Shown in pieces: positions 26,226 through 35,154 of a stretch of 64,000 nt of DNA. The translations under genes were made by a program, and so were the position numbers. The stretch is from Nonomuraea jiangxiensis (GTDB lineage Bacteria; Actinomycetota; Actinomycetes; Streptosporangiales; Streptosporangiaceae): positions 107,597-171,596 of the forward strand of contig NZ_FNDJ01000001.1 of NCBI RefSeq assembly GCF_900099965.1, read 5' to 3'. Below the pieces are notes generated by a model. It searched no databases, was not told the origin of the DNA, and was given only the letters and a program-made list of their open reading frames with translations. Position 1 is the stretch's first letter; every line of letters begins with the position of its first letter.

Positions 26226-26254
26226 ATCGTAGGTCCGCGGTGCCTCCCCGTCAA
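26226..26254 (-). promoter_or_regulatory. Sigma-70-type promoter of the chitinase gene
   Basis: Reading leftward, TTGACG (26249-26254), 17-base spacer, TACGAT (26226-26231). This is the best-matching principal-sigma promoter seen in the window. Confidence 0.75.
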
Positions 26255-26399
26255 CGATCCGCGTGACCTCCCCCGGACTCGACACCACCACCCAGGCGTA
26301 CGCGCGGGCGGCGAACAGCAACACCGGCGGATCACAGAAGGCTTGCGGTGGGGAATCCACGTGGTTCGCAGCCGGATCGGAGCACTCTCGCGGGCCGGG

Positions 26400-26405
26400 C
26401 AGACT
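26400..26405 (+). promoter_or_regulatory. -10-like element before hemW
   Basis: CAGACT, seven bases before GTG 26413. It is a CANNNT variant of the layout seen at other starts in this window. Confidence 0.35.
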
Positions 26406-26412
26406 GGGAGGC

Positions 26413-27633
26413 GTGCCATCCACCCTGCCCGACGGCGATCCCGCGCCCACCTCCGGCGAGCTGCCCGACAGCGCGCTGAGCGGCCTCAGCGAGCGCCCGT
26501 TCGGCTTCTACGTGCACGTGCCGTTCTGCGTCACCCGCTGCGGCTACTGCGACTTCAACACCTACACCGCCGCCGAGCTGGGCCCAGGCGCCTCTCAGCG
26601 GGACTACGCGGACACGGTCGTGGCGGAGGTGCGGCTCGCCCGCGCCGTCCTCGGCACGGCCGACCTGCCAGTGGAGACGGTGTTCTTCGGCGGTGGCACG
26701 CCCACCCTGCTGCCGCCCGAGGACCTGGCCAGGATTCTGGCCGCGATCGACTCGGAGTTCGGGCTGAGGCCGGACGCCGAGGTCACGACGGAGGCCAATC
26801 CCGAGTCCGTGGACCCCGGCTACCTGGAGAAGCTCCGCCAGGGCGGTTTCAACCGGGTCAGCTTCGGCATGCAGAGCGCCAGCGAGCACGTGCTGCGCGT
26901 GCTCGACCGCCGGCACACGCCGGGCCGGGCGGCGGCGGCCGTACGCGAGGCGAGGGCGGCCGGGTTCGAGCACGTCAACCTGGACCTGATCTACAGCACG
27001 CCCGGCGAGTCAAACGACGACTGGCGGGCCTCGCTGGCCGCGGCGATCGAGGCCGGGCCCGACCACGTGTCGGCATACTCGCTGATCGTCGAGGACGGCA
27101 CCCGGCTGGCCGCCCGGATCCGGCGCGGCGAGCTGCCGATGCCCGACGACGACGTGGCCGCCGACCGTTACGAGATCGCCGACGAGATGCTGGCCGCGGC
27201 CGGCTTCCGCTGGTACGAGGTGTCCAACTGGGCCCGCTCCGACGCCGCCCGCTGCCGGCACAACCTGCTCTACTGGACCGGCGGCGACTGGTGGGCGGCC
27301 GGCCCCGGCGCGCACAGCCACGTCGGCGGCACCCGGTGGTGGAACGTCAAGCATCCCGCCGCCTACGCCCAGCGGCTGGCCGCCGGCGCCTCGCCCGCCC
27401 ACGCCCGCGAGGTGCTCTCCGACGACGACCGGGCTGCCGAGCGGCTGATGCTGGAGTTGCGGCTGTCGTCCGGTTACCCGCTCGCCGACGTGGCGCCCGC
27501 CGCGCGTACGACCGTGGCGAGCGCCCTGGCGCGCGGGCTGCTGGAGCCGGCGGCGTTCAGGTCGGGGCTGATGGTGCTCACGCTCCAGGGGCGGCTGCTG
27601 GCCGACGCGCTCATCAGGGACCTGGTGGTCTAG
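26413..27633 (+). CDS. hemW: Radical SAM heme chaperone HemW
   Basis: HemW (formerly called oxygen-independent coproporphyrinogen III oxidase-like) binds heme and a 4Fe-4S cluster and delivers heme to membrane targets. The 406-residue product shows [19 protein letters not shown], the cluster motif CxxxCxYC, then [35 protein letters not shown] and [11 protein letters not shown] in standard order, with the HemW C-terminal winged domain. It lacks the extra Cys of true HemN. GTG 26413 is chosen since the protein then begins [12 protein letters not shown], the actinobacterial form; the frame upstream to 26263 is non-conserved. Its stop overlaps the convergent gene by four bases. Confidence 0.94.
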   Translation: MPSTLPDGDPAPTSGELPDSALSGLSERPFGFYVHVPFCVTRCGYCDFNTYTAAELGPGASQRDYADTVVAEVRLARAVLGTADLPVETVFFGGGTPTLLPPEDLARILAAIDSEFGLRPDAEVTTEANPESVDPGYLEKLRQGGFNRVSFGMQSASEHVLRVLDRRHTPGRAAAAVREARAAGFEHVNLDLIYSTPGESNDDWRASLAAAIEAGPDHVSAYSLIVEDGTRLAARIRRGELPMPDDDVAADRYEIADEMLAAAGFRWYEVSNWARSDAARCRHNLLYWTGGDWWAAGPGAHSHVGGTRWWNVKHPAAYAQRLAAGASPAHAREVLSDDDRAAERLMLELRLSSGYPLADVAPAARTTVASALARGLLEPAAFRSGLMVLTLQGRLLADALIRDLVV

Positions 27634-28457
27634 GTGATCATGCGGATGGCGAACGGGTAGCGGTAGTTCCGGCCCTTGTTGGTGGCCATCGCGGCCTGGA
27701 TGTGGAAGATCAGGGACAGGATCCAGATGACCGGGAACAGCAGGAACCCGATGAAGAGCAGCGTCAGGAAGCCCGCGATGACGTAGCCGATGAACATCGT
27801 CAGCTGGAAGTTGAGCGCCTCTGCCGCCTGGTCCCTGACGTAGGGGGACTCGTCCTTCTTCATCAGGTAGATGATCAGCGGGCCGATCCAGGAGACCAGC
27901 AGGCCCAGGAGGTGGGACAGCATGGCCATCGTGGTGTCGTCGGTGCCGGGGCGGGGGCCGTAGCGGCCGGGGACGTGCGGCTCGCGGGGGCCGGGCGGGT
28001 AGCCGTAGCCGGGTTGTCCGGACCCGTACCCGGGCGACGGCCCGTAGCCGGGTTGTCCGTATCCGGGCTGGGGAGCGGACTGGCCGTAGCCCGGCTGGCC
28101 GTAGCCTTGCTGGCCGTAGTTCTGCTGACTGTAACCCTGCTGGCCGTAACCCTGCTGGCCGTAACCCTGCTGGCCGTAGCCCGGCTGACCGTAGCCCGGC
28201 TGGCCGTAGCCCGGCTGCCCGTAGGGCTGCTGGCCGTGGCTCGGCGGCTGCTGCCCATAGCCGTACTGCTGGCCGTAGTCGGGCGCGGAACCGGGCTGAT
28301 GACCGTAGCCGGGCTGGGAGCCCGATTGCCGGCCGTAGCCGTAACCGGGCTGGGGGCCGGAGCCGGGGCTCGGCGGGGGGAGGTCCGCGGGGGTCACGCG
28401 GCGGGTACGGTCGTCGTCCCCGGTGCCGTCGGGCGCCTGGGGCGGGTCCTGGCTCAT
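27630..28457 (-). CDS. DUF4870 domain membrane protein with a GYGQ-repeat N-terminus
   Basis: 275 residues. Residues ~35-160 are a Pro/Gly/Tyr/Gln repeat ([15 protein letters not shown]...) that will be disordered and cytoplasmic. The rest is a DUF4870 domain with [46 protein letters not shown] and three or so helices. Such proteins are common in actinomycetes; function unknown. The ATG at 28457 has a ggag site and overlaps the upstream DUF3097 gene's stop (ATGA), so the two are co-transcribed. Confidence 0.85.
   Translation of the reverse strand: MSQDPPQAPDGTGDDDRTRRVTPADLPPPSPGSGPQPGYGYGRQSGSQPGYGHQPGSAPDYGQQYGYGQQPPSHGQQPYGQPGYGQPGYGQPGYGQQGYGQQGYGQQGYSQQNYGQQGYGQPGYGQSAPQPGYGQPGYGPSPGYGSGQPGYGYPPGPREPHVPGRYGPRPGTDDTTMAMLSHLLGLLVSWIGPLIIYLMKKDESPYVRDQAAEALNFQLTMFIGYVIAGFLTLLFIGFLLFPVIWILSLIFHIQAAMATNKGRNYRYPFAIRMIT
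28065..28255 (-). repeat. 15-nt tandem repeat encoding GYGQ(P/Q)
   Basis: About twelve near-identical copies of a 15-nt unit (reading tggccgtagcccggc or tggccgtaaccctgc on the plus strand) encode the Tyr/Gln/Gly tract of the DUF4870 protein. Confidence 0.85.
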
Positions 28458-29263
28458 GGTGTCTCCGTAACGAAGTCGATCAGTTCCTCGACCCGGCCGA
28501 GCAACTCCGGCTCCAGGTCCGTATAAGTCGAGACGGCGCCGAGGATGCGCCGCCACGCGTCCGCGGGCTCCGTCCGCCAGCCCAGGGCGGCGATCACGCC
28601 CTCCTTCCAGGGCACCCCGCGCGGCACGTCGGGCCAGCCGGGGATGCGCAGCACCGACGGTTTGACCGCCTGCCAGATGTCGATGTACGGATGCCCCACC
28701 ACGAGCACGTCCGGTGAGGTGATCTCCGCGGCGATCCTGCTCTCCTTGGATCCGGGCACGAGATGGTCGACCAGCACCCCGAGCCGGCGCCCCGGCTCGG
28801 GGGCGAACTCCGCCACGATGGCCGGCAGATGGTCCACGCCCTCGAGATATTCGACCACGACGCCCTCGACCCGCAGATCGTGGCCCCAGATCTTCTCCAC
28901 CAGGGCGGCGTCGTGCACGCCCTCGACATAGATCCGGCTCTCCCTGGCCACCCGCGCCCGCAGGCCGTCCACGGCGATCGAACCCGACGCGCTGCGCCGG
29001 GGTCCCGCGGGGGCCGTCGCCGCCGGGCGTACCAGGGTCACGGGTTTGCCCTCCAGCAGGAACGCGGCGGGCGCGAGCGGGAACAACCGTCGCCTGCCGA
29101 ACCGGTCCTCCAGCGTGACGGCCTCCTTGTCACAGGCCACCACCGCGCCGCAGAAGCCGCTGTCGGCATCCTCCACGACCAGGTCCTGCTCGGCGGGCAC
29201 TTTCGGGATCTTCCCCTTGCCCGGCCGACGCCAATTCCCCGCCAGTACATCGCCCTCGTACAC
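28454..29263 (-). CDS. DUF3097 family protein
   Basis: 269 residues, an actinobacteria-specific family of unknown function. The N-terminal part ([42 protein letters not shown]) is a small beta domain; the C-terminal part carries a TOPRIM-like pattern, [17 protein letters not shown], with Glu near its start and [18 protein letters not shown] in the DxD position, so nucleic-acid work is possible. GTG 29263 ([11 protein letters not shown]) matches the family N-terminus and follows TACGGT by six bases; the longer frame upstream is not conserved. It is transcribed ahead of the DUF4870 gene. Confidence 0.85.
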   Translation of the reverse strand: MYEGDVLAGNWRRPGKGKIPKVPAEQDLVVEDADSGFCGAVVACDKEAVTLEDRFGRRRLFPLAPAAFLLEGKPVTLVRPAATAPAGPRRSASGSIAVDGLRARVARESRIYVEGVHDAALVEKIWGHDLRVEGVVVEYLEGVDHLPAIVAEFAPEPGRRLGVLVDHLVPGSKESRIAAEITSPDVLVVGHPYIDIWQAVKPSVLRIPGWPDVPRGVPWKEGVIAALGWRTEPADAWRRILGAVSTYTDLEPELLGRVEELIDFVTETP

Positions 29264-29269
29264 ACGGGG

Positions 29270-29298
29270 ACCGTAGCAAATCACCCGCCCACCGCAAG
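29270..29298 (-). promoter_or_regulatory. Predicted promoter of the DUF3097 gene
   Basis: Reading leftward, TTGCGG (29292-29297) and TACGGT (29270-29275) are about 16 bases apart, and TACGGT lies six bases before GTG 29263. Confidence 0.5.
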
Positions 29299-30120
29299 GC
29301 GCTTGCGGAAGCCACTCCTCCGTACCAGGACCGCGACCGTGCCGCCGATCCCGACGAGCAGTCCGATGCCGAGGATCAGCACCAGCGCCGCCAGCCCGCC
29401 GAAGACGCCGCCCACGGCGGTCCTCACCTCGCGGCCGACGCCGTAACGCACGGTGGCCTGTTCCCGGTTGGCGCACGTGAGCTGGTAGTCGCCCTTGGCG
29501 GGCGCGTTGATCACGAGGATCTGCTCCCACACGTTGCCGCCGTCCGTGACCGTCCGGGTGCCCGTGGTCTTGGCGAGCCGGGCCTGGCCGGGGCCGCCGG
29601 AGATCGAGCACTCGTAGGTGACGGGCGTGTCGCTGGCGAGATAGATCGCGGGCTTGTCCGCCGGGTCGACGGGCACCGTGACGGTTTCCCCGGAGGCGAA
29701 CGACCGCGTCGGCGCCACCCCTGACACGCTGCTCACCACGCCGGGGGCGAACATGGCCACGCCCACGATCGCGCACACGGCGGCCACACTCCAGGCGAGC
29801 GCGATCCACCAAAGGCGCGGCCGGACGGATTTGGGATCGATTCTTGGAGGGAATTGAGGTAATTGGCCGTATTGTCCGTACTGAGGTTGTGGACCGTACT
29901 GGGCCGGCGGGCCGTAGCCCGGCTGAGACCCCGGCTGGGGACCATGGCCGGGCTGGGATTCTGGTTGGACCCAGTGACCCGGCCGGGGTCCCGGTTGGGG
30001 TCCGTAGCCGGGTTCGGGCCGGTGCTGGGGCGGTTGATCCTGAGGAGGTTGCTGTTGACCGTGGTCGGGACCCTGCCCGGGCGGCGGGCCGTACGACGGG
30101 GTCGGTGAATCGTCGGTCAT
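29281..30120 (-). CDS. Hypothetical membrane protein with Pro/Gln/Gly-rich N-terminus
   Basis: 279 residues. Residues 1-95 are a disordered tract of GYGPQPG-type repeats; a membrane helix follows (~107-130, IALAWSVAAVCAIVGVAMFAPG), then an external beta-rich domain of ~110 residues with two Cys (YECSISG and LTCANRE, probably a disulfide), and a C-terminal helix (~240-265, LAALVLILGIGLLVGIGGTVAVLV). I do not recognise the domain. ATG 30120 (MTDDSPTPSYGPPPGQG) has tgagg-like bases upstream; the frame continues to 30216. It is divergent from hrcA, so both promoters share 30121-30278. Confidence 0.72.
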   Translation of the reverse strand: MTDDSPTPSYGPPPGQGPDHGQQQPPQDQPPQHRPEPGYGPQPGPRPGHWVQPESQPGHGPQPGSQPGYGPPAQYGPQPQYGQYGQLPQFPPRIDPKSVRPRLWWIALAWSVAAVCAIVGVAMFAPGVVSSVSGVAPTRSFASGETVTVPVDPADKPAIYLASDTPVTYECSISGGPGQARLAKTTGTRTVTDGGNVWEQILVINAPAKGDYQLTCANREQATVRYGVGREVRTAVGGVFGGLAALVLILGIGLLVGIGGTVAVLVRRSGFRKRLAVGG

Positions 30121-30204
30121 GTGCGCAAGTGTGGGGCCTGTCGGTTCCCGGAAGCCAGAAGCAGGATGCGACCTTGCGTTATCGCACCTTGTGGGTGAGA
30201 GCCG

Positions 30205-30210
30205 TACACT
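30205..30210 (+). promoter_or_regulatory. -10 element of hrcA, touching CIRCE
   Basis: TACACT abuts the left arm of the CIRCE operator, so HrcA bound there would cover the start site. Confidence 0.45.
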
Positions 30211-30236
30211 TGGCACTCGGGAACACCGAGTGCTAG
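30210..30236 (+). promoter_or_regulatory. CIRCE operator
   Basis: The inverted repeat TTGGCACTC-N9-GAGTGCTAG matches the CIRCE consensus TTAGCACTC-N9-GAGTGCTAA with one change in each arm at compatible positions. HrcA binds CIRCE and represses until heat stress; its presence here indicates autoregulation of hrcA-dnaJ. Confidence 0.93.
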
Positions 30237-30278
30237 TCGGCTCGTTTTCCCATAATGACAGAGGCAGGAGGTGAGCAC

Positions 30279-31292
30279 GTGCTCGACGATCGGAAGCTGG
30301 CGGTGCTCCGCGCCATTGTCGAAGACTACGTGTCCACCAACGAACCGGTGGGCTCCAAGGCGCTCGCCGAGCGCCACAATCTGAAAGTCTCCCCCGCCAC
30401 GGTCAGAAACGACATGGCCGCGCTGGAGGAGGAGGGCTACATCACGCAGCCGCACACCAGTGCGGGCCGGGTGCCGACCGACAAGGGCTACCGCCTGTTC
30501 GTCGACCGGCTCTCGCAGGTCAAGCCGCTGTCGGCGGCCGAGCGCAGGGCGATCGAGACGTTCCTCGCCGGAGCGGTCGACCTCGACGACGTGGTGACCC
30601 GCACGGTCCGGCTCCTCGCGCAGCTCACCAGGCAGGTCGCGGTCGTGCAATACCCGACGCTGACGCGTTCGACGGTCAGGCACGTCGAGCTCGTGCCGCT
30701 CAACGACCGGCGGGTCATGCTCGTGCTGATCACCAACACCGGCCGGGTCGAGCAGCGGGTGATCGAGCTGCCCGAGGTGGTGGAGGACACGCGCATCGCC
30801 CACCTGCGCGCCGTGCTCAACGCCTGCCTCGACGGCTGCGGTCTCAGCAACGTTCCCGAACTGGTCGCCGATCTGCCGGAGCGGCTGCCGCCAGAAGACC
30901 GGCCCGTCGTGGCCACGATCCTGTCGGTGCTGCTGGAGACGCTGGTGGAGCGGCACGACGAGAAGATCGTGTTCGCCGGCGCGGCCAACCTGGCGGGCGC
31001 GGACTTCTCCACCGGCCTGCGCGATGTGCTCGAGGCGCTGGAGGAGCAGGTCGTGCTCATGCGACTGCTCGGCGAGACATCCGCAGACACCCCGTCAGCG
31101 CTCACCGTACGCATAGGCTCGGAAAACCCCTATCTGCGTGGCACGTCCATCGTCGCGACGGGATACGGTTCTGGCGACAACCAACTGGCCCGGCTGGGCG
31201 TGCTGGGGCCCACCAGGATGGACTATCCCGTGACGATGGGCGCCGTGCGCGCGGTGGCACGATACGTCAGCCAGATCCTGGCTGCTTCTTAA
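30279..31292 (+). CDS. hrcA: Heat-inducible transcription repressor HrcA
   Basis: HrcA represses chaperone genes by binding CIRCE, and needs GroE for activity. The 337-residue protein starts [72 protein letters not shown], the winged-helix DNA-binding domain, followed by the GAF-like and dimerisation parts. GTG 30279 is chosen because aggagg lies seven bases upstream and the product then begins as in the family; ATG 30255 is an upstream alternative. dnaJ follows 11 bases downstream. Confidence 0.95.
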   Translation: MLDDRKLAVLRAIVEDYVSTNEPVGSKALAERHNLKVSPATVRNDMAALEEEGYITQPHTSAGRVPTDKGYRLFVDRLSQVKPLSAAERRAIETFLAGAVDLDDVVTRTVRLLAQLTRQVAVVQYPTLTRSTVRHVELVPLNDRRVMLVLITNTGRVEQRVIELPEVVEDTRIAHLRAVLNACLDGCGLSNVPELVADLPERLPPEDRPVVATILSVLLETLVERHDEKIVFAGAANLAGADFSTGLRDVLEALEEQVVLMRLLGETSADTPSALTVRIGSENPYLRGTSIVATGYGSGDNQLARLGVLGPTRMDYPVTMGAVRAVARYVSQILAAS

Positions 31293-31303
31293 GAGGTCGA
31301 TAA

Positions 31304-32443
31304 GTGGCAAACAGTGACTACTACGCCACCCTCGGGGTGCGCCGTGACGCCAGTCAGGACGAGATCAAGAAGGCCTATCGCCGACTCGCCCGCGAGCTGC
31401 ACCCCGACGTGAACCCCGATCCCGAGACCCAGGAGCGGTTCAAGGAGATCACGCAGGCCTACGAGGTGCTGTCCGACCCGAACAAGCGCCAGATGTACGA
31501 CCTGGGCGGCGACCCCTTCGGCGGCGCGGGAGCGGCCGCCGGCGCCGGCGGCTTCGGCGCGGGCTTCCCCTTCAGCGACATCATGGACGCCTTCTTCGGC
31601 ACCGCGGGCGCCAGCCGGGGGCCGCGCTCGCGGGCCAGGAGGGGCCGCAACGCCACCATCAGGGTCGAGCTCGACCTGCGCGAGACGGCGTTCGGCACGA
31701 CCCGCGAGCTGGTCGTCGACACGGCCGTGCTGTGCGAGGTCTGCCACGGCGCGGGCACCGCGCCCGGCACCCACCCCGACACGTGCGACATGTGCAACGG
31801 GCGCGGCGAGATCTCCCAGGTCACCCGCTCGTTCCTGGGCCAGGTCATGACCTCGCGGCCGTGCCCGCAGTGCGGCGGCTTCGGCAGCGTCATCCGCCAC
31901 CCCTGCCAGGAGTGCTCGGGCGACGGCCGGGTGCGCACCCGCCGTACGATCAAGGTCCGCATCCCCGCGGGCGTCGAGGACGGCACCCACATCCAGCTGG
32001 CCGGCGAGGGCGAGGTCGGCCCCGGCGGCGGCCCGCCCGGAGACCTGTTCCTGGAGATCGTCGAGCGGGCCCACGAGATCTTCGAACGGCGCGGCGACGA
32101 CCTCCACTGCACCGTCCAGATCCCGATGACGGCCGCCGCGCTCGGCACCGTGCTGGCCGTGGAGACCCTCGACGGCACCGAGGAGGTGGACGTCCGCCCG
32201 GGCACCCAGTCGGGCCAGGTCATCACCATGTACGGGCGGGGCGTCCAGCGGCTCAACGAGTCCGGCCGGGGAGACCTGCTGATCCACGTCAACGTCGAGA
32301 CCCCGACCCGCCTCGACACCGCGCAGGAGGAGCTGCTGCGCGAGCTGTCCAGGCAGCGGGGCGAGGAGCGGCCCCCGGGCAAGTTCGCCCCGGGGCAGCA
32401 GGGCTTCTTCTCCAGGCTGCGCGACGCCTTCAACGGCAGGTGA
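31304..32443 (+). CDS. dnaJ: Chaperone protein DnaJ (second-type, HrcA-linked)
   Basis: DnaJ delivers unfolded proteins to DnaK and stimulates its ATPase. The 379-residue protein has the J domain ([31 protein letters not shown] with HPD), a short Gly/Ala/Phe linker, four zinc-finger repeats ([32 protein letters not shown]), and the two substrate-binding beta domains ([18 protein letters not shown]). The GTG start has agagg upstream. Actinomycetes carry one dnaJ with dnaK-grpE and this second copy behind hrcA. rsmE begins one base after its stop. Confidence 0.95.
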   Translation: MANSDYYATLGVRRDASQDEIKKAYRRLARELHPDVNPDPETQERFKEITQAYEVLSDPNKRQMYDLGGDPFGGAGAAAGAGGFGAGFPFSDIMDAFFGTAGASRGPRSRARRGRNATIRVELDLRETAFGTTRELVVDTAVLCEVCHGAGTAPGTHPDTCDMCNGRGEISQVTRSFLGQVMTSRPCPQCGGFGSVIRHPCQECSGDGRVRTRRTIKVRIPAGVEDGTHIQLAGEGEVGPGGGPPGDLFLEIVERAHEIFERRGDDLHCTVQIPMTAAALGTVLAVETLDGTEEVDVRPGTQSGQVITMYGRGVQRLNESGRGDLLIHVNVETPTRLDTAQEELLRELSRQRGEERPPGKFAPGQQGFFSRLRDAFNGR

Positions 32444-32444
32444 C

Positions 32445-33170
32445 GTGACCGTACCGGTGTTCCTGACCCGGGAGCTGGGCGGCGCCGAGCTGACGCTCGA
32501 CGGCCCGGAGGGGCGGCACGCGGCCTCCGTGCGCCGCCTGCGGGCCGGCGAACGGGTCGACCTGACCGACGGGGTGGGGAAGGTCGCCGAGTGCGTCGTC
32601 CGCGAGGTGCTGAAGGACGCGCTCCGGCTCGACGTGCTCGGCCGCTACGAGATCGAGCCGCCCGCGCCCCGGCTGGTCGTGGTCCAGGGGCTGCCCAAGG
32701 GCGACAGAGGCGAGCTGGCCGTCGAGATGATGACCGAGGCCGGCGTGGACGTGATCGTGCCGTGGGCGGCCGCGCGCAGCATCACGCAGTGGCGGGGCGA
32801 CAAGGTCGCCAAGGCGCTGGGCCGGTGGCGATCCACCGCGCGCGAGGCGGGCAAGCAGGCCCGCAGGTTCCACCTGCCGGAGGTGACGGATCCCGCCTCC
32901 ACCGCCGACGTCGAGAAACTGCTCGCCGGCGCGGCGCTGGGGCTGGTGCTGCACGAGGAGGCGGCCGAGCCGCTGTCCGGGCGGCCGCTGCCGGCGGGGG
33001 GCGACATCGTCGTGGTCGTGGGGCCCGAGGGCGGCGTCTCGGAGGAGGAGCTGGCCCGGTTCCGCGCTGCTGAGGCGGTGCCGGTGCTGCTGGGGAACAC
33101 GGTGCTGCGGACGTCCACGGCGGGGGTGGCGGCGGCGGCCGTGCTGCTTGCCCGTACGGGGCGCTGGTGA
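32445..33170 (+). CDS. rsmE: 16S rRNA (uracil(1498)-N(3))-methyltransferase
   Basis: RsmE methylates N3 of U1498 in 16S rRNA using S-adenosylmethionine. The 241-residue product has a PUA-like N-terminal domain (LDGPEGRHAASVRRLRAGERVDLTDG) and a SPOUT methyltransferase domain, visible as QGLPKGDRGELAVEMMTEAGVD, PWAAARSI, WRSTAREAGKQARR, VVGPEGGVSEEEL and LGNTVLRTSTAG, the last forming the trefoil knot and SAM site. GTG start one base after dnaJ; the three genes hrcA-dnaJ-rsmE read as one operon. Confidence 0.94.
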   Translation: MTVPVFLTRELGGAELTLDGPEGRHAASVRRLRAGERVDLTDGVGKVAECVVREVLKDALRLDVLGRYEIEPPAPRLVVVQGLPKGDRGELAVEMMTEAGVDVIVPWAAARSITQWRGDKVAKALGRWRSTAREAGKQARRFHLPEVTDPASTADVEKLLAGAALGLVLHEEAAEPLSGRPLPAGGDIVVVVGPEGGVSEEELARFRAAEAVPVLLGNTVLRTSTAGVAAAAVLLARTGRW

Positions 33171-33220
33171 GGGCCTGAGGCGGCGCACGCGCCGGAAGGC
33201 GTCCGTGAGGGAGGCCCCGG

Positions 33221-33913
33221 TCAGGAGGGCACGTTGGCGACGTCCATGAGAGGGCTGGCCATGGTGGAGGGCGAGGCGGTCGCTCCCGCGGGCGGGCACT
33301 CGTCGGGCGGGCACGGCGACGGCTGCGTGGTCGGCTCCAGGAGCGTGGGTGACGGCGAGGGCGTGAGCAGGGCCGTCGGACAGTCCGTGGGCGGCTGGGG
33401 CGGCTCGGACGGCACTGTCTCCTCGGGCACGGCCGTCGGGCACTCCGTGGGCGAGGGGGAGGCCGAGGGCAAGGACGTGGAGGTGGGCGACGGCGACGGC
33501 CTGCTGGTCGAGTCGGCCGTCCTCGCGGGCCGCGGCGACTGTGTCCGCGTCACGGGCGGGACGCCGACGTGGGACGGCTCGGGCTGCGGGCCCTTCGACG
33601 GCTGCTGCTGGGAGCGGGTCGTGGAGGAGTTGGACGGCACCTTGGAGGTCGTCTCGTTGTCGACCCAGGTGGCGGGCGTCTGGTCGATGATCTGCGAGCG
33701 CAGCTGGGGAACGGCCATCACGATCGTTCCCGCCACCAGTACGGCACTGGCGGCGGCCGCGCCCGCCCGCCACCAGAACAGGTTGCGGACGCCACGCCGC
33801 TCGATACGGGCGCGGATGATCTCCAGTCCGTCCGGCGAGGGCACGACCGCGTCCGCCTCCGCGCGGAGCGCACGGCGCAGCACGTCACCGTACTCGTCGG
33901 GGGGCCGGGTCAT
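33221..33913 (-). CDS. Single-pass membrane protein, probable partner of the adjacent sigma factor
   Basis: 230 residues: a cytoplasmic ~45-residue N-terminus (MTRPPDEYGDVLRRALRAEADAVVPSPDGLEIIRARIERR), one membrane helix (~residues 49-70, AGAAAASAVLVAGTIVMAVP), and a Pro/Ser/Thr-rich exterior of about 150 residues with no fold apparent. The short N-terminal domain does not show the zinc HxxxCxxC anti-sigma motif. Its start overlaps the sigma-factor stop by four bases, so translation is coupled, and an anti-sigma or sensory role is inferred from context only. Confidence 0.65.
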   Translation of the reverse strand: MTRPPDEYGDVLRRALRAEADAVVPSPDGLEIIRARIERRGVRNLFWWRAGAAAASAVLVAGTIVMAVPQLRSQIIDQTPATWVDNETTSKVPSNSSTTRSQQQPSKGPQPEPSHVGVPPVTRTQSPRPARTADSTSRPSPSPTSTSLPSASPSPTECPTAVPEETVPSEPPQPPTDCPTALLTPSPSPTLLEPTTQPSPCPPDECPPAGATASPSTMASPLMDVANVPS

Positions 33914-34533
33914 GACATTTTCTCCAGGACGGATCGCAAAGCGGCCATACCGCGGGCCGTGTGGCTCTTGACCGCGCCCTTGCTGATGCCCATGGCGTGG
34001 GCGATCTCAGCTTCGGACAGATCACCGTAGTAACGCAGAACCAGTGCTTCTCTCTGTCGGGTGGGCAGTGCGCGTAACGCCTCAATGACGGCGGAGCGTT
34101 CCAGCTCGCCGATCGCGCCATTCTCGGCGCTCGGGGCGTCCGGCAGCCCCTTGGGGGCGTACTTCTCGACGACCGCGCGGTGACGCAGCACCGAACGGGA
34201 CCGGTTGACGACAGATTGCCGCAGGTAGGCAAGTGCTTTGTCGGGATCGCGCAATCGCCGCCAGGCGCCGTGGATGGCGACGAACGCATCCTGCACGACT
34301 TCCTCAGCGGTCGCCATATCGCGCACCAGCAACACAGCGAGACGCACCAATGACCGGAAGTGCGCGCTGTAGAGCGCGGTAACGGCCATGTCGGCATCCC
34401 ACCCGACCGGCACCGCCCCCATTGACCTGTCGGCCAGAAGGGTTTCGGTGGTCACATCAGTGGGACGCGCGGCCTTCCCAGAGGGTTTACGCTCTTCCGG
34501 TTCTTGAGGTTTCCCCGGTTCCTTAGGGTGCAT
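33910..34533 (-). CDS. SigE family RNA polymerase ECF-type sigma factor
   Basis: A 207-residue (from ATG 34533) two-domain sigma factor. Region 2 is seen as FRSLVRLAVLLVRDMATAEEVVQDAFVAIHGAWRRL and region 4 as ALPTRQREALVLRYYGDLSEAEIAHAMGISKGAVKSHTARGMAALR, with the helix-turn-helix. The family directs stress or development genes in actinomycetes. The frame extends to GTG 34608, which would add 25 basic residues; I chose ATG because homologues begin near it, but neither has a good ribosome site. Divergent from the HIT gene. Confidence 0.88.
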   Translation of the reverse strand: MHPKEPGKPQEPEERKPSGKAARPTDVTTETLLADRSMGAVPVGWDADMAVTALYSAHFRSLVRLAVLLVRDMATAEEVVQDAFVAIHGAWRRLRDPDKALAYLRQSVVNRSRSVLRHRAVVEKYAPKGLPDAPSAENGAIGELERSAVIEALRALPTRQREALVLRYYGDLSEAEIAHAMGISKGAVKSHTARGMAALRSVLEKMS

Positions 34534-34690
34534 TACCCAGTCGTGTCCTCGCCAGGTGGCCCTCGCCCGACCCTGAATCGTCTGTTTTTTTGCTGAAGTG
34601 TCGCACACTCACCCTAACCGCGTGGATCTTCCCACGCACGACACAGAGGATTACCGATTCGCAACGGACTGCCGATGTCACCGTGATAGA

Positions 34691-34696
34691 TAGGGT
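34691..34696 (+). promoter_or_regulatory. -10 element before the HIT gene
   Basis: TAGGGT, seven bases before GTG 34704, with no ribosome site: leaderless layout. Confidence 0.5.
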
Positions 34697-34703
34697 GCCA
34701 GTT

Positions 34704-35048
34704 GTGAGCGACTGTCTCTTCTGCAAAATCGTGGCCAAGGAAGTGCCGGCGGAGGTCGTCTACGAGACCGACAGGGCGCTGGCGTTCCGCGACATCAACC
34801 CGCAGGCTCCCACACACGTGTTGGTCATTCCCAAGGAGCACCACGCCGACGCGGCCGCCCTGGCCCGCGCCGACCAGGGGCTCGCCGACGAGGTGCTGCT
34901 GGCAGCGCACGCCGTGGCCGAGCAGGAAGGCGTGGCCGACGGCGGCTACCGGGTGGTCTTCAACACCGGCCTGGGAGCGGGCCAGACCGTGTTCCACGTG
35001 CACGCCCACGTGCTGGGCGGGCGCGCCCTCACCTGGCCGCCCGGCTAG
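34704..35048 (+). CDS. HIT family protein (HinT-like purine nucleoside phosphoramidase)
   Basis: A 114-residue histidine-triad protein that hydrolyses AMP-lysine and related phosphoramidates. It opens with SDCLFCKIVAKEVPAEVVYETDRALAFRDINPQAPTHVLVIPK and ends with the catalytic triad FHVHAHVLGG. CxxC near the N-terminus is a zinc site in several family members. The frame runs back to 34590, but GTG 34704 gives the conserved N-terminus and sits seven bases after TAGGGT. It lies between the sigma factor and phoH, as in other actinobacteria. Confidence 0.93.
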   Translation: MSDCLFCKIVAKEVPAEVVYETDRALAFRDINPQAPTHVLVIPKEHHADAAALARADQGLADEVLLAAHAVAEQEGVADGGYRVVFNTGLGAGQTVFHVHAHVLGGRALTWPPG

Positions 35049-35093
35049 CCCGGCCCGGCCGATATTGGCGCGAGCAATCAGCCTGGTCCCGGC

Positions 35094-35099
35094 TACGAT
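35094..35099 (+). promoter_or_regulatory. -10 element upstream of phoH
   Basis: TACGAT, with no well-matched -35 box; would give a leader of ~50 nt before ATG 35155. Confidence 0.35.
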
Positions 35100-35154
35100 G
35101 GGCTGAGAAGTACACCGAAAGAGACCCGGGAGGCATCAGGCCGCTGGCCTGCCC

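Noticed and set aside
26263..26412. N-terminal extension of hemW
   Set aside because: The 50 residues are not typical of HemW and the conserved start begins at GTG 26413; the extension overlaps the chitinase promoter area.
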